Shown here: positions 1 to 10,709 of the stretch, piece after piece
How positions within the stretch are numbered: position 1 is the first letter of the stretch
Layout: every line of letters starts with the position of its first letter
From: Rebecca billardiae RCC1528
Taxonomy: Eukaryota > Haptophyta
Length of the DNA stretch: 64,000 bases
Reading direction: 5' to 3'
NCBI GenBank assembly: GCA_965240325.2
Contig: OZ251229.1
Span: 1,612,001 to 1,676,000 of the forward strand
Made by a program: the position numbers and the translations under genes
Notes under the pieces: model-generated
What the model saw: the letters and a program-made list of their open reading frames with translations, nothing else
Databases searched by the model: none
Told to the model about the DNA's origin: nothing

Positions 1-539
1 GTGCGCACGCCGTGCAGCTCGCGGCGCGTGCGCATTGGCTAGCTGGCACACGTCTCCCGACGCACAAGGCAAATGACCGCAGCTGGGATGCTCTTTCGCG
101 CCGCAAGAACGCGTGCGAGGCCGGTCGCCGCGGCCGAGCGGCGTGGCCGTGCCGCCTGCACGCTGGGCGCCCATGGACGTGGCTTCGCCGCGCGCGCTGA
201 GGCCGGCGAGCGTCGCGACCGACTTCCACGACGCGTGCGACGCGCCATCTGCCCGCTTCCTTGCCTGTGACGCACGTCTTCTGCGGGAAATGGCGACTCC
301 GCGCCCATGCGGCGGCGAAGCCGCCATCCGCCGCGCTTTGCCGTTGGACAATGGACAGCGCGGAACATTTCTTTTTGAAAAGCGCCGATCTGAAAAGACC
401 GGAAGGCGTTTGTCCAGCTGGCGCAACGCCCCTGAGTGGTCTGCCTCGGCAGACCTGCGTGACGAATGAATTCGTCTCGGTCGTCACTCGTCACTGTCAG
501 CATCAGCCAGATCAGCTTGTCGATCTCAGAGAATCGTCG
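1..539. other. Non-genic 3' flank of the kinase gene
   Basis: No convincing gene is seen here. The open frames are Arg- and Ala-rich GC artefacts without domains. It is the downstream flank of the leftward kinase gene. Confidence 0.5.
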
Positions 540-3500
540 TCATCTGTGCGCCCGGCTCGGACCGTTGGCGGCAGAAGTGGCGGCAGCGCTCACCTGCCGC
601 GCTGGATGTGGCCCCAAGCCTCCGCCGCCGGGTTGGCGTGGGACAGCAGGGCTGCCACGCACCGCACCGCCGCCGTGCGCCGCGCCGCTGCCCGCGCCGC
701 AGCTCCCGGTCGCGTTGGATAGCGAGCGCTGAAGCTCAGCGTGCTCTGCTCGCTTCTGCTGCTCGCGCGCCGCTTTCTCCTGCCGCTGCCGCGCGAGCTC
801 AGCCTCGAGCTCGAGCTCCCACTGCCTGCGCTTGCTGTCGCGGTCCGCGAGGAGCACGCTGGCGTGGGCGCTCTCGCCGCCCCCGGCCTGGTGCGGGCCG
901 TGGCCGTGCGCCTCGGCAGGCGGTGGCAGCCACGCGCCCTCGACGGCAAAGGGCTGCTGCCTCGCGCCCGCGCGGTGCGCCTGCCACTGCTGCGGCGGTG
1001 CGTGCGCATAGCCCCCTGCTGGAGGAGGCCCGTGCTGCTGGCTCTGTGCCAGGTGCGCATGGCCGGCCTGTGGCTGCAGCTGCGGCGAGTAACCGACGGG
1101 CGCGGCGGCGCCGCCGCCGCCGAGGAACGCATCGCGCGCCGCCGCCGCGCGGCGAGGCGTGTACGCGTCGCCGCCGTCTGCGCCCCCGCCCCCGCCGACG
1201 CCTCCCAGCTGCAGGCCCAGTTGGCGCGAGCCGAGGTGCGGCTGGTGGCCGGGGGGCGCGTGCGCGCTCGCGTCTGCAGCCGCGCCGACGCCCGCGCCCG
1301 CGCCCGCGCGCGGCGCGTGCACGGATAGGTGCAGCGCGGGCACCGAGCTCGCCGGCGGCACGCCGGCCTTTGCGGGGACCACAGGGACGCGCACGCCGCC
1401 GGGCGCTGCATCTTGTGCGCGCGTGAGCAGCACCGTGCCTGCGGACTGGCTCGTCGTCTTCGAGACGAGCGCGGTCCGCCCCCCGCTGCCGCCGGCCCAC
1501 GAGTCCTGCCCGCCGTCGAGCAGCCGCGCCGACGACTCGTACGCCACCAGCCTCGGCTCACGCCCCGGCGCCGACGGTGGGCGCACCAGCTGTTGGACCG
1601 GTCCGGCCGGCAGCGCGCCCTCGGTGACTGTGAGCCACTCGTGGGTGAGCAGCTGCAGCGCGCTTGGCCGCTCCTTCGGGTTGCGCCGGAGGCACTGCTC
1701 GAGGAAGCTCTTGCCCTGCGCGCGCGCACGGGGGCACGCGCACACACCGCGCCGCAGCGCGTGAGGCTGCGCTCGCCCTCGCGGCCGCCCGCCGGCACCC
1801 CGCCGCGGCGCGAGCGCCGCCAGCCCGCGCCACCGCGCTCTCACGCGCGCGCGCGCGCGTACCATCGGTGAGAGGCAGTCTGGCAGCGGCGGCGGCGTCT
1901 TTGCAGACGCGATGTGGAAGAGCGCGGAGATCTGCGAGTTGAAGTGCGACCAGGGCGGCTTGCCTGCGCGCCGCGCGCGGGCGGGCACACGCGTGGCGCA
2001 CGACGCGTGCGTGAGCGCAGGGCGCCCGCGCTCGCGCCCGTGCGCTCGCAGGCCAGCCGCCGCCCGGCCTCCGCTCGCGCTCGCGCACGCACCCGTGACC
2101 ATCTCGATGAGCGTGCAGCCGAGCGACCAGATGTCCGCCTCCGGCCCGTGCCCCGTCTGCTTGATCACCTCCGGCGCCATCCAGAACGGCGTGCCCTTCA
2201 GCGAGCGCGCGTCATTCGACCCACCCAGAATGTCAGCAATCTTGCGCGACGCGCCGAAGTCGGCGAGCTTGCACACGCCCTGGTGGTCGACGAGCACGTT
2301 GGCGCCCTTGATGTCGCGGTGGACGATGCGGTGGGCGTGGAGGTACGCGACGCCCTGCGTGATGTGCCGCACGTACCGCCGCGCCAGCTTCTCGTTCAGC
2401 GCGCCGAACCGCGCGAGCAGCGCGTGGATGGAGCCGCCTGCCACGTACTCGAGGAAAATGGACAGGGTCCCCTCGGCCTCGTCGCGCTCGACGCCGAGGT
2501 AGGTGACGATGTTGGGGTGGCGGAGGCCCTGCAGCAGGGCGACCTCGCGCTGGATCGAGCTGAGCAGCTCGGCGCCGTTCTCGCCCATGTGCGGGCCGAT
2601 GTGAATCTGCTTCACAGCCATCATCTCGCCGGAGGAGAGGTTGAGGCCGAGGAACACCTTTCCAAACGAGCCCGACCCGATCATCTCCGCGCGCTGCCAG
2701 CGGAAGGGCGCCGCCTCGGCCTCGGCGGCGGGCGCGTCGGGCGAGGCGGGCGCGCGCGGCGAGGACTGCGCGTGCGCGCTCGCGCGCGAGACCGACGCGT
2801 GCTGCGCGTGCGAAGGCGAGCTGCCGTCCTGCGCGCGCACGCGCTCGGCCGGCGGCTGCGCAGGCTCGCGAGCTGCCGGCGCGCCCTGCTGCGTGACGGC
2901 GGACGGCGGCACGGCCGGCTGCCTTGGATTGAGCTGTTCGCTCCGGCTGCGCCGCGGCGCCCTCGGCTGCCTGCTGTCCGCGCCGGCGGAAGGCAGGTCT
3001 GTCGTCGAGCGCGTCTGCGCGACCGGTGGCTCGCGGCCGCTTTGTGGAAGCACAGAGCCGACCGAGGTGTTCATGATCTCGTTGGCGATGGCTTCGAGCT
3101 CGCTCTCCATCGCGTCGAGATCGATGCTCTCCTCGTGGTCCTGCACGGCGGCCACCGCCTGAGCCGTCGAAGTAGCAGGCGGCGACTTGTGTGGTGGCGA
3201 GAGGCGCTGCGTGGGAGCAGCGGCCCCAGCTGCGGCCACAGCGGCAGGCTTTGCCAACGGCTTGGCAGTCGGCCTGGGAGGGGTTGCACGAACCTCTGGT
3301 GTGCCGTCTGGCGAAGCTGTGTGTACCGGCGCGTCCGCCTCATCCCGGGCGACGCCAACACCTGCGCCCATGGCGTGTCGGCAGGGCCGGCGGAGCTCAC
3401 GGCCGCACGATGGAAGTCGAACAGCAGATGTGTTGTCAACCGTCACCGCAGTGGCAGCAGTCTCGAGGAAGCTTTCGTCAGGTACAAATACTGAGTTTTG

Positions 3501-3551
3501 GACGTTCCAAAACGGGACGAGTCCGCAACGGTCGCGACCATTGCCAGCCAT
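540..3551 (-). CDS. MAP3K-like serine/threonine protein kinase (STE11/NPK1-like)
   Basis: The spliced product is about 911 aa. Residues roughly 282-545 form a complete kinase domain: glycine loop GSGSFGKV, lysine in AVKQIHIG, catalytic HRDIKGANVL, DFG in LADFGAS, and GTPFWMAPE closing the activation loop. The motif set fits STE11/NPK1-type MAP kinase kinase kinases. Two in-frame introns break the C-lobe: 2092-1964 (129 bp, donor GTGCGTGCGC) and 1862-1716 (147 bp, donor GTACGCGCGC). Removing them restores VTGKPPW and LSPMGKSFL. Both flanks are low-complexity; the C-terminus has a short charged helix (KRRQWELELEAELARQRQ). The start at 3551 was chosen because the frame stays open to 3746 but would then overlap the divergent sulfotransferase. 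Starts further inside (for example around 3370 or 3110) are possible. Confidence 0.85.
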   Translation of the reverse strand: MAGNGRDRCGLVPFWNVQNSVFVPDESFLETAATAVTVDNTSAVRLPSCGRELRRPCRHAMGAGVGVARDEADAPVHTASPDGTPEVRATPPRPTAKPLAKPAAVAAAGAAAPTQRLSPPHKSPPATSTAQAVAAVQDHEESIDLDAMESELEAIANEIMNTSVGSVLPQSGREPPVAQTRSTTDLPSAGADSRQPRAPRRSRSEQLNPRQPAVPPSAVTQQGAPAAREPAQPPAERVRAQDGSSPSHAQHASVSRASAHAQSSPRAPASPDAPAAEAEAAPFRWQRAEMIGSGSFGKVFLGLNLSSGEMMAVKQIHIGPHMGENGAELLSSIQREVALLQGLRHPNIVTYLGVERDEAEGTLSIFLEYVAGGSIHALLARFGALNEKLARRYVRHITQGVAYLHAHRIVHRDIKGANVLVDHQGVCKLADFGASRKIADILGGSNDARSLKGTPFWMAPEVIKQTGHGPEADIWSLGCTLIEMVTGACASASGGRAAAGLRAHGRERGRPALTHASCATRVPARARRAGKPPWSHFNSQISALFHIASAKTPPPLPDCLSPMVRARARVRARWRGLAALAPRRGAGGRPRGRAQPHALRRGVCACPRARAQGKSFLEQCLRRNPKERPSALQLLTHEWLTVTEGALPAGPVQQLVRPPSAPGREPRLVAYESSARLLDGGQDSWAGGSGGRTALVSKTTSQSAGTVLLTRAQDAAPGGVRVPVVPAKAGVPPASSVPALHLSVHAPRAGAGAGVGAAADASAHAPPGHQPHLGSRQLGLQLGGVGGGGGADGGDAYTPRRAAAARDAFLGGGGAAAPVGYSPQLQPQAGHAHLAQSQQHGPPPAGGYAHAPPQQWQAHRAGARQQPFAVEGAWLPPPAEAHGHGPHQAGGGESAHASVLLADRDSKRRQWELELEAELARQRQEKAAREQQKRAEHAELQRSLSNATGSCGAGSGAAHGGGAVRGSPAVPRQPGGGGLGPHPARQVSAAATSAANGPSRAHR

Positions 3552-3600
3552 GCAACGACATCCAATCGACAATCGACACGATGGCGGCGGCGTGAGCGCG
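3552..3600. promoter_or_regulatory. Compact divergent promoter, kinase / sulfotransferase
   Basis: Only 49 bp separate the chosen start codons of two divergent genes (112 bp if the sulfotransferase starts at 3664). No TATA box is evident. The shared promoter is inferred from gene order. Confidence 0.35.
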
Positions 3601-4743
3601 ATGGCAGGACCACTACATTCGTGGGGCAAAGCCAGCTCCCACAGCTCCCAGACGCGATGCTTCATGGGCCACCTGCTGCCGACAGTGCTTGTGATCGGTG
3701 CACAGAAGGCAGGGACCACGTCGTTGCACACCGATCTCGTCACCAACGTTGTGGGCCTGACGTCTGGCCATTCGCTCGCGTCCGAGCCCTCGTGGGGTGG
3801 CCAGCGTGATAAAGAGATCCACTACTTTGACATGAACTTCCGGGAGGGCCTCGCGTACTACGTTAAGCACTTCCAGCCGTGCCCAGCGCATCTGACCAAG
3901 CCCGGCCTCCTGGCCATCGACGCCACGCCCAACTACATGAGGGCGCCCGGCATCGCCCAGCGCGCACGCGCTGCGTTCATGCTGACAGGCGCGGTGAGGG
4001 CCGTGCGCATCATCGCCGTCCTCCGCTCGCCGACCGAGCGCGCACGGAGCTGGTATGATCACATGGGCAGGCAGGTGCACGGTGTCACGACAGCCATCAA
4101 CACGTGGGCCCTCCAAGCGCTTGACCACATGAGCGCGTGTGCCGAGCGGCACGGACTCCAGATCGAGTCGAGTCGGCTGTGGGGCTCGGCGTGCCACATG
4201 CTCGGCCGCGAGTACCAGGACGTGCTCACGGGCGGCATGTACGCCCCGCAGCTGTCGGCATGGATCCGCGCCTTCGGCGCCTCGCAGATCATCGTCAGCA
4301 CCTTCGGCGGATATCTGGACCACGCTGGCCGCGTGCTCGCCGACCTCGCCCGATTCGTGGGCAGTGAGCTGCACGCCCACCGCGCCAGCATGGCGCCCCG
4401 CAAGCCGCCGGTCCCCCGGCCGAAGGAGCGGCGAGGCCGCGCGGGCCCACGTCGGCGGGCGCATGCGCCCCGCGCTGTGGCCGACCTTGCACAGAACAGC
4501 AGCGTCGCCCTTCGTGCGCCCCCTGGTGCGCGTCGCGCGCTGCTGGAGGCCGCCCACCTCAACGCGCACAAGCGCAGCGCATCCGTGCTGGGCGACGCCG
4601 AGCGAGCGGCGCTCGACAACTTCTTCACGCCGCACGTGAACGAGCTGATCATGCTGTTGCGCGCGCCGAGCAGCAGAGGCCTCGCGAGCACGCCGTTTTC
4701 ACCCGCAAGCTCGCTGACGCCCTGGATGCTGATGGCAAAGTAG
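3601..4743 (+). CDS. PAPS-dependent sulfotransferase (heparan/carbohydrate type)
   Basis: A single-exon 380-aa protein. The 5'-phosphosulfate-binding loop is visible as VIGAQKAGTTSL at residues about 30-41, and the 3'-phosphate-binding motif as LRSPTERARSWY at about 141-152. The segment YAPQLSAWIRAFG and the C-terminal LDNFFTPHVNELIMLL follow the pattern of the Sulfotransfer_1 family that moves sulfate from PAPS to glycans. The likely substrate is a cell-surface or secreted polysaccharide, but no strong signal anchor is seen. ATG 3601 opens the frame; ATG 3664 lies just before the PAPS loop and is an alternative. The Arg/Pro-rich stretch around residues 265-310 is unlike the family and could be an unspliced intron or an insertion. 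Confidence 0.85.
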   Translation: MAGPLHSWGKASSHSSQTRCFMGHLLPTVLVIGAQKAGTTSLHTDLVTNVVGLTSGHSLASEPSWGGQRDKEIHYFDMNFREGLAYYVKHFQPCPAHLTKPGLLAIDATPNYMRAPGIAQRARAAFMLTGAVRAVRIIAVLRSPTERARSWYDHMGRQVHGVTTAINTWALQALDHMSACAERHGLQIESSRLWGSACHMLGREYQDVLTGGMYAPQLSAWIRAFGASQIIVSTFGGYLDHAGRVLADLARFVGSELHAHRASMAPRKPPVPRPKERRGRAGPRRRAHAPRAVADLAQNSSVALRAPPGARRALLEAAHLNAHKRSASVLGDAERAALDNFFTPHVNELIMLLRAPSSRGLASTPFSPASSLTPWMLMAK

Positions 4744-4845
4744 TAGCGCCCACACCACAGTCGGCAGTGTCGGCGGCGCCCGTCGGCGGCGCGGAATAAC
4801 GGATCGGTCGCGATCGAGGGGGCGCCTGGCGGCCTCACCTCGTCG

Positions 4846-4901
4846 GCATCCGGTCGTCCACGCCCCCGGCATCCGGTCGTCCACGCCTGCTATATATATA
4901 T
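4846..4901. repeat. Short direct repeat plus TA tract
   Basis: Two copies of a roughly 20-bp unit (ggcatccggtcgtccacgcc) stand side by side, followed by a short TA run. They lie between the 3' ends of two convergent genes. Confidence 0.7.
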
Positions 4902-4993
4902 CGCGTCGTCATCGCCGGGCGGCGCCCCTAGTCGGGCGAGGGCCGCGCGAAAGGAGTCAAAGGACACAGTCTGACGGGGCGAGGCCGCTACGG

Positions 4994-6253
4994 CTAGCCA
5001 GCAGGCTGTCGTATGAATGAAGCCCCGAATTGTGTCACTGGGCCATCGACGCCCTGCGCCGCGCCGGCTGCCGACGCGGCTCCCGTGCGCATGGCGCTGA
5101 CGAGTGGGACACCAACAAGCGCGAGCATGCCCACGGCGGAGACGACCTCGCACGCGGCACGCACGTGCTGGACGAGTGCGCCCACGAGCTGTGCAGCCGT
5201 ACGCCGCGAGCGCGCCTCTCCGTTGCCGGGCGTGGGCGCAAGCGGCTGCGCGCCCAGGCAGACCGATGGGGAGCGCTGGACGAAATGCAGCATCGCGGCA
5301 CAGAGGTGCGCGCACATGTACCACCGCCGAGGGCAGGGCGGGAGCCGCGTGGCGAGCATGGGGCTGAGCGCGTGGCTGACGTGCGCGACGGCGTACGCGC
5401 CGAGTGGCGCCACCAGCCACGCCGCGTGCTTGCTCCAGCGGCGCCGCCAGCGCGCCCACGTGCCCGGCCGCCAGCATATGAGCGCGATCATCGTGGGCAC
5501 GGCGCGCGACGGATCGCGCGCGAGGAGCAGTGCGAGCGCGAGAAGGTTGAGCCAGAGCGACCACGCGTACACCGCGTGATAGGTCGACGCCGTCGCCAGG
5601 CCCTTCCGGACGAGTGTCATGAGCAGCGCGGCAATCTGAATCGGAAGCAGCGGCAGGAAGCACAGAGTGGGCTCGTCCGTGACGTGGGCGAGGCCCGTGG
5701 CGAGGAACTGCGCGCTGGCGTAGCTCATCTTCGTCGCCGCCACTTCCCCCTCGGGCACGTGTGCCGGGTACGGCATCGCGTTGGTGGTTCGCCGCTCGCG
5801 GTCGCCGTAGCGGCTGGTGACAAGCTCGGCGGCAGCGATGGTCGCGTGATTGAGCGCGACGAGGAGCAGCGGGTGCGAGAGGCCGGCGAGCGCAGCCGCG
5901 CAGGCGATCGCGTGGCGCGATGCAAAGAGCAGCGAGTGCAACCGCGCCTCGGGCCAGATCATGGGCTTTGCATAGTTGCGCTTCGCGGGTAGCGGCAGCC
6001 GCAGCGACGCAAGCGGCAGGGCCACGTGCAGTGCGACGCCTGCGATGCGCCACCACAGAGGCTCGCGGTCGAGCCACGCGCAGCCACGGATGAGGAGCAA
6101 CAGCCAGCGCCACGCAAAGTGCGCCAGCGCCAGCGCGCCCATCAGGGCGTGCAAGTGCTGCGGGTCGTGGTTCGTGAGCAGCCGCGCCATAGAGTCGGAC
6201 GGGGCGGTGACCTTCACTAAAAACAAGTCCGGGCTGCTCAAGCAGCGAATCAC
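4994..6253 (-). CDS. Multi-pass membrane protein of unknown function
   Basis: The 419-aa product has about seven to eight hydrophobic segments, among them HALMGALALAHFAWRW, RIAGVALHVALPLASL, a helix near AALAGLSHPLLLVAL, LPIQIAALLMTLV and LWLNLLALALLLA. Between helices is a polar stretch with RYGDRERRTTNAMPYP and KMSYASAQFLATG that looks like the conserved core. I do not recognise a named family; the composition resembles uncharacterised algal membrane proteins, which is an impression rather than a match. ATG 6190 (MARLLTNHD) is an alternative start. The gene is head-to-head with the BAR/J-domain gene. Confidence 0.65.
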   Translation of the reverse strand: MIRCLSSPDLFLVKVTAPSDSMARLLTNHDPQHLHALMGALALAHFAWRWLLLLIRGCAWLDREPLWWRIAGVALHVALPLASLRLPLPAKRNYAKPMIWPEARLHSLLFASRHAIACAAALAGLSHPLLLVALNHATIAAAELVTSRYGDRERRTTNAMPYPAHVPEGEVAATKMSYASAQFLATGLAHVTDEPTLCFLPLLPIQIAALLMTLVRKGLATASTYHAVYAWSLWLNLLALALLLARDPSRAVPTMIALICWRPGTWARWRRRWSKHAAWLVAPLGAYAVAHVSHALSPMLATRLPPCPRRWYMCAHLCAAMLHFVQRSPSVCLGAQPLAPTPGNGEARSRRTAAQLVGALVQHVRAACEVVSAVGMLALVGVPLVSAMRTGAASAAGAAQGVDGPVTQFGASFIRQPAG

Positions 6254-6421
6254 CGCGAGGACAGCCGCCTCTGTCCGCGCTCTTGATCAGCACAGCTTGC
6301 GCCCTCCTCTTGGATCACCCGAGAGGGTGTTGAGCAAGTGCGGCGCCTTTTCGCCGACGAGCCCGCGCGCGCGGGCACGATCGACGCGGCGCGGCGGCAC
6401 AGCGCGTGAGGACCGGGTGCC
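6254..6421. promoter_or_regulatory. Divergent promoter, membrane protein / BAR-J protein
   Basis: 168 bp separate the two divergent start codons. The shared promoter is inferred from spacing only. Confidence 0.35.
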
Positions 6422-7425
6422 ATGTCGGGCCTCCTTTCGCGCGGCATGTCCACCGCGCTCGACATCAAGAACCGAGTGACGCAGGTGACGCAGCAAGCGC
6501 TCGAGGTCTCCGGTCTGACCGACAAGTCGTCGGAGAGCCAACCTCCGGAGATCACGGCGCACGCGAAGCAGGACGAGCAGCTGCGCGCCCTGTACAAGTG
6601 CGCGGACGCCTACATCCAGCGCATGAACGCCATGTGCGAGGCGAGCACCAAGCTCGCCGAGGCTTTCAAGGACGCGTGCGCAGACTCGCCGCAGCTCGAC
6701 ACGGTCGCCACGGAGCTCGTGGTGATGCAGAGCTCGATCAACAAGGAGCACCTGGGCCTGCTGGGGCAGATGCTGCACCGCAAGATCTTCCGCCCCATCC
6801 GGCACGAGATCGAGGCGCGCAAGACCCTCGACGGCAAGATCGCCGAGTCGAAGCGCGCGCGCACAGAGTTTGACGCGTACAAGCGGCGCGTCGCGGCGGA
6901 GGCGGAGCGCGAGCCGGCGCGGCGCGAGCAGTTCGCCGCGGAGCTGCGCGCGCAGCAGGAGGCGTACGACCGGCGCACGCAGTCCCTGCTCGCCGAGGTG
7001 AGCGAGGCCGTCGAGACGCGCCACAAGATTTTGTGCAAGGGGCTGGTCTCGTGGGTGGCGATGCAGCACGTGTACACGCACGGCGTCGAGGAGGCGATGG
7101 GCGCGCTGCTCGAGCGGCTGCGCGAGAAGCTCGCGGCGGAGAACTTCCGCGGGATCGGGATGGTCGCGCTGCTCGACCAGGCGTTCGCCGACTGCAAGGC
7201 CGTGCGCGAGCATCTGGAGGCGAAGCAGGCAAGCCCGGCGCTCGGCGCGCAGCCGGCGCACTCGAGGGCGCCGCCCCCGCAGCAGGCGGCGCAGCAGCAG
7301 CCGCAGCAGGCGGCGCAGCAGCAGCGCCCGGCTGCCGCGGTGCAGCAGCCCTCGCTGCTCGACCCGCCGACTGCGGCACCTCCGGCGCCCAGCGGTGGCG
7401 CCAGCGAGCCAGACCTGCTCGGACT

Positions 7426-7482
<57 letters not shown>

Positions 7483-9322
7483 AGCTGCGACACCCTCGGC
7501 ACCATCTGGGCACATGCCGCCGCCCGGCGGCGACGGCTTCCCGCTGCCCCCGCCCCCGGCGATGGCACCGACGGGCGGCGCCCCGCCGCCGCCGGTGACC
7601 AGCGCGCAGTCGCACACCGGCGTGCTCCCGCAGCCGCCGCCGGGCGCGCCCCATCTGGGTAGCTCACACTCCGCGTCTCTCGCCGACCAGGGCTCCGTCG
7701 ACCTGCTGGGCTCGATGGGCTTCGGCCCGTCGGAGGACGAGATCTTCATGCAGCAGCTGGGCGGCGGCGGCGGCGGCGGCGGCGGCGCGGCAGCAGGGCA
7801 CGGCGGCGACGACCTGCTCGGCGGGATGGGTGACATGATGGGCGGCGGGCAGGGCAACGGCGGCGGCGGGAGCGGCGGCGGCGGCGGCGGCGGCGGCTGC
7901 GACATGCTCAACTTTGGCAACAGCCCGCAGCTGATGCCCACCGACGGTGGCTCCTCCGACCCGTTCGCCGAGTTCCAGGGCGGCGGGCCTTCCGCCATCC
8001 CCTCCGGGCTGCTGCCGCCCTCCGCCGCCGGCTACGGCTCGAACAGATCCGCGGGCTCCGGCGCATCTCTGCTCGACGAAGGCGGCGCGCCGCGCTCGCG
8101 CGAGGAGTTGAAGAAGCTGCGCGAGCAGCGCACCGCGGAGGCGATGAAGGCGACGGTGCGTGGGCGCGCGAGGGCGCCGCGCCTCGCGCGAGGGCCGCCG
8201 CGTGGCCCACGTGCGCGGCGCCGCCCCGCTCTCGAGCGCGCGCCGCACCCGCGCCTCGCACCGGAGGCAGCGGAAGGAAGCTGCCTGCGGCCGCGGCCGG
8301 ACCCCCGGGCGGAGTCCGGACCGCTGCCGCCGTGCGCGCCCTGCCGAGCTGGGCTTGCGCGCCGCACTGCGGCTCACCGCCGCGCGCGCGCTCCCTCCGC
8401 TGCGCCCCGGCGCCCGGCGCTCGCAGGTCGACCAACAAAGAGACAAGGTGGCACAGGAGGAGGCCGCGCGCGACCACAAGCGCGAGATTGCATCTGAGGT
8501 GAAGGCGGCCGTGGAGCAATGGCGGCAGGGCAAGAAGAACATGCGAGCGATCCTCTCGACGCTGCACGAGGTTGTGCCCCCCGGCCTCAACTGGGAGCCG
8601 CTCACGCTGGCCAAGCTCATCCAGCCGACCGACGTGAAGAAGGTGCGCGCTCCGTGCGGACACGGGTGGCGCGCCCTGCGCTGCGCGCGCGCGCCCGCTG
8701 CCTGCGAGTTCTCCTCAGCGCTGGGGGCGGCCAGTGCTGCCGTTGTGGGGCTGGGCCGTCCGGGCCAGGTGGCGCTGCCGACCGGCAGCGGCGCGCGCGC
8801 GTGCGCGGGGGCGCCGCGGCGCACGCGGCGCGGCACTGCCCGCCTCCATGCCGCGCCGCCGGGCCGCGTGTCGTGCGCCGCCCGCCGGCACGCGGCCATT
8901 CGCACCGCCGTGCCGCGGGCCGCGCGCTCACCCGCCCGTGTGCCTGCCCCCGGCGCCGCCACGCCCGTGCGGCCGTCCGCGGCTGCACTGCCGCCCGGCC
9001 GTGCTGCCGCCTGCCTGGCAGGCTTACAAGCGCGCGCTGCTCGTCATCCACCCGGACAAGCTGCCAGAAACGTCTTCGCTCCGGGTGCGCGCGCCCGCGC
9101 CCTCGCGCGCCCGCGCGCGAGCGCCGAGTGGCGAGGGCTGGCGGTCCGGACCTGGCAGTCCGGAGCGGAAGGCATGCTGAGCTCCTGCGCCCTCGCGTCG
9201 CGGTGCGCGCGCCCGCGTGACGCTGCGCGTGCGCGCGCGGCTGTGCGCAGGATCAGGTGCTGGCGCAGGAGGTCTTCGACGCCGTGCGCGAGGCATGGTC
9301 TCTCTTCCAGCACGAGCTGTGA
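6422..9322 (+). CDS. BAR-domain protein fused to an auxilin-type J domain
   Basis: Four exons: 6422-8155, 8427-8642, 9022-9084 and 9251-9322, giving 694 aa. Residues about 35-265 are a helical BAR-like domain (the stretch around MQSSINKEHLGLLGQMLHRK and later helices), expected to bind curved membrane. A Gln/Pro/Gly-rich linker follows, carrying several clathrin-box-like DLL or LLD motifs (SLLDPP, DLLGLG, VDLLGS, DDLLGG, SLLDEGG) and an adaptor-type DPF (SDPFAEF). Exons 2-4 encode a J domain of the auxilin/GAK class: ILSTLHEVVPPGLNWEPL, VKKAYKRALLVIHPDKLP and QEVFDAVREAWSLF. The HPD triplet that stimulates Hsc70 sits at the start of exon 3. The gene should act in clathrin uncoating. Introns start GTGCG and end CAG; joining them brings three different frames into one continuous domain, which strongly supports the model. 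Confidence 0.9.
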
Positions 9323-10709
9323 GCCCGGCGGAGCCTTGGCGGAGCGCGTGGGACGACGCATCACCAGTGCTCAGGGGAGGAACGCGTTTTGGCCGCCGGT
9401 GGAGGCTACTTCGTATTACGTCATATTTGCTCGATATTCGCGCGAATGGCGATGTCACAAGCGGTGCGCGTCCAGTCCGGGCTGCATGACGACTCGTCCC
9501 GCGAGACGACCCGCAGCCGATGGCGATTGCTATTGCTGCGTTTCGAGTGCGCGCGCGCGCACGCTCCACGCTGCTGTCCTTGGCTCAGCGGCGTGCAGAT
9601 TCCTGACACCCTCCGAGCAAGACTGCGCTGTCAGCTGCTGTCGACTTTATCGTCTCTAATCTCTATCAACACATATGATGAATAGGCGCTACGGACTGTG
9701 AGTGAGTGACGAACTCTCCGCGGTTCGGCGTCTTCACGCCGCTGCGCTACGCCTGCTACGGAAAGCTAGCGCTTAGCCGAGGGCGCCAGTGGCAGTGCCG
9801 CTGTGACAGTGCGCCAGCAAACTGGCCCGCGGGCGCCTGGCCGTCCCTGGCGTCCTTCGATCACTGCGGTCACTCCCTAGCTCAGCTGCTCTGCTGATAA
9901 GTACTCTGCCGTCGGAGTAGTCCGTCACTCCGTGTCCACGAACAGTGCCGTACCGTGTATGAGCTATATATATATATATATATATATACTCTATGACAGT
10001 CTTAGCAGGGGAGCACTACAGCAGACAGGCTACGCAGTTCGGACTCAGATCACTTCGGTACCGCCTAGTACCGTAGTCCGTACTCCCGCTCCGACTCCGT
10101 ACATACGTTGTCTGTCCACGATGTCGATCTGTCTACACTCGACAGCGTACTCTCCGTAGGTAGGCGGCGTACTGAGCCGTATCTCATCGCCTGCAGCCTG
10201 CTGCTAAGCGCTGTGTGCGTGGCGGCCCGGGCGGGCTTTCTGAAAGTCGTCGTGGAATATTCTGGGCCGACTGAGGCTTATTTTAAAAATGATGATAATA
10301 ATATAGCGCTGTCGATCATCATCGTCAAATGACTACGAATAATCGATCTGATGATGAGTGATGACTCGTCGTCATGACTGACTGCTGATCGGATGACGAC
10401 GGTCATGACGACAGCCGGTAGACCTAATTGAGCAGATTATTGAGCTAGATACGCAGAGTGCTTGCTAGAAGTAGAACTGTGCGCACGGAATGTGGAATCC
10501 TCATATATCGTCATCAAAGTGCTAGTGAGTAGCAGTGCTCCGCGGACCACGAGTCACGAGACAAGCTGTCACGAGACACGACCACCGCCGACCACGTCCA
10601 CGTGGCGGCACGCGCGGGCACGTCATCCGCCACTTGCGGTGATATTTTCGGCTCGGACGACACGCCGGCCCACGCGTCGGACAGACCATATCGTGCGCCT
10701 CTGCGCGGG
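9323..10709. other. Gene-free stretch with TA microsatellite
   Basis: 1.4 kb between convergent genes. It is less GC-rich than the genes and full of short motifs such as gtcatgacg. A TA run of about 25 bp lies at 9965-9989. No gene or RNA is recognised. Confidence 0.5.

Noticed and set aside
39-503. 154-codon leftward frame at the left edge
   Set aside because: Composition-driven, with no domain and no supporting neighbour or splice evidence.
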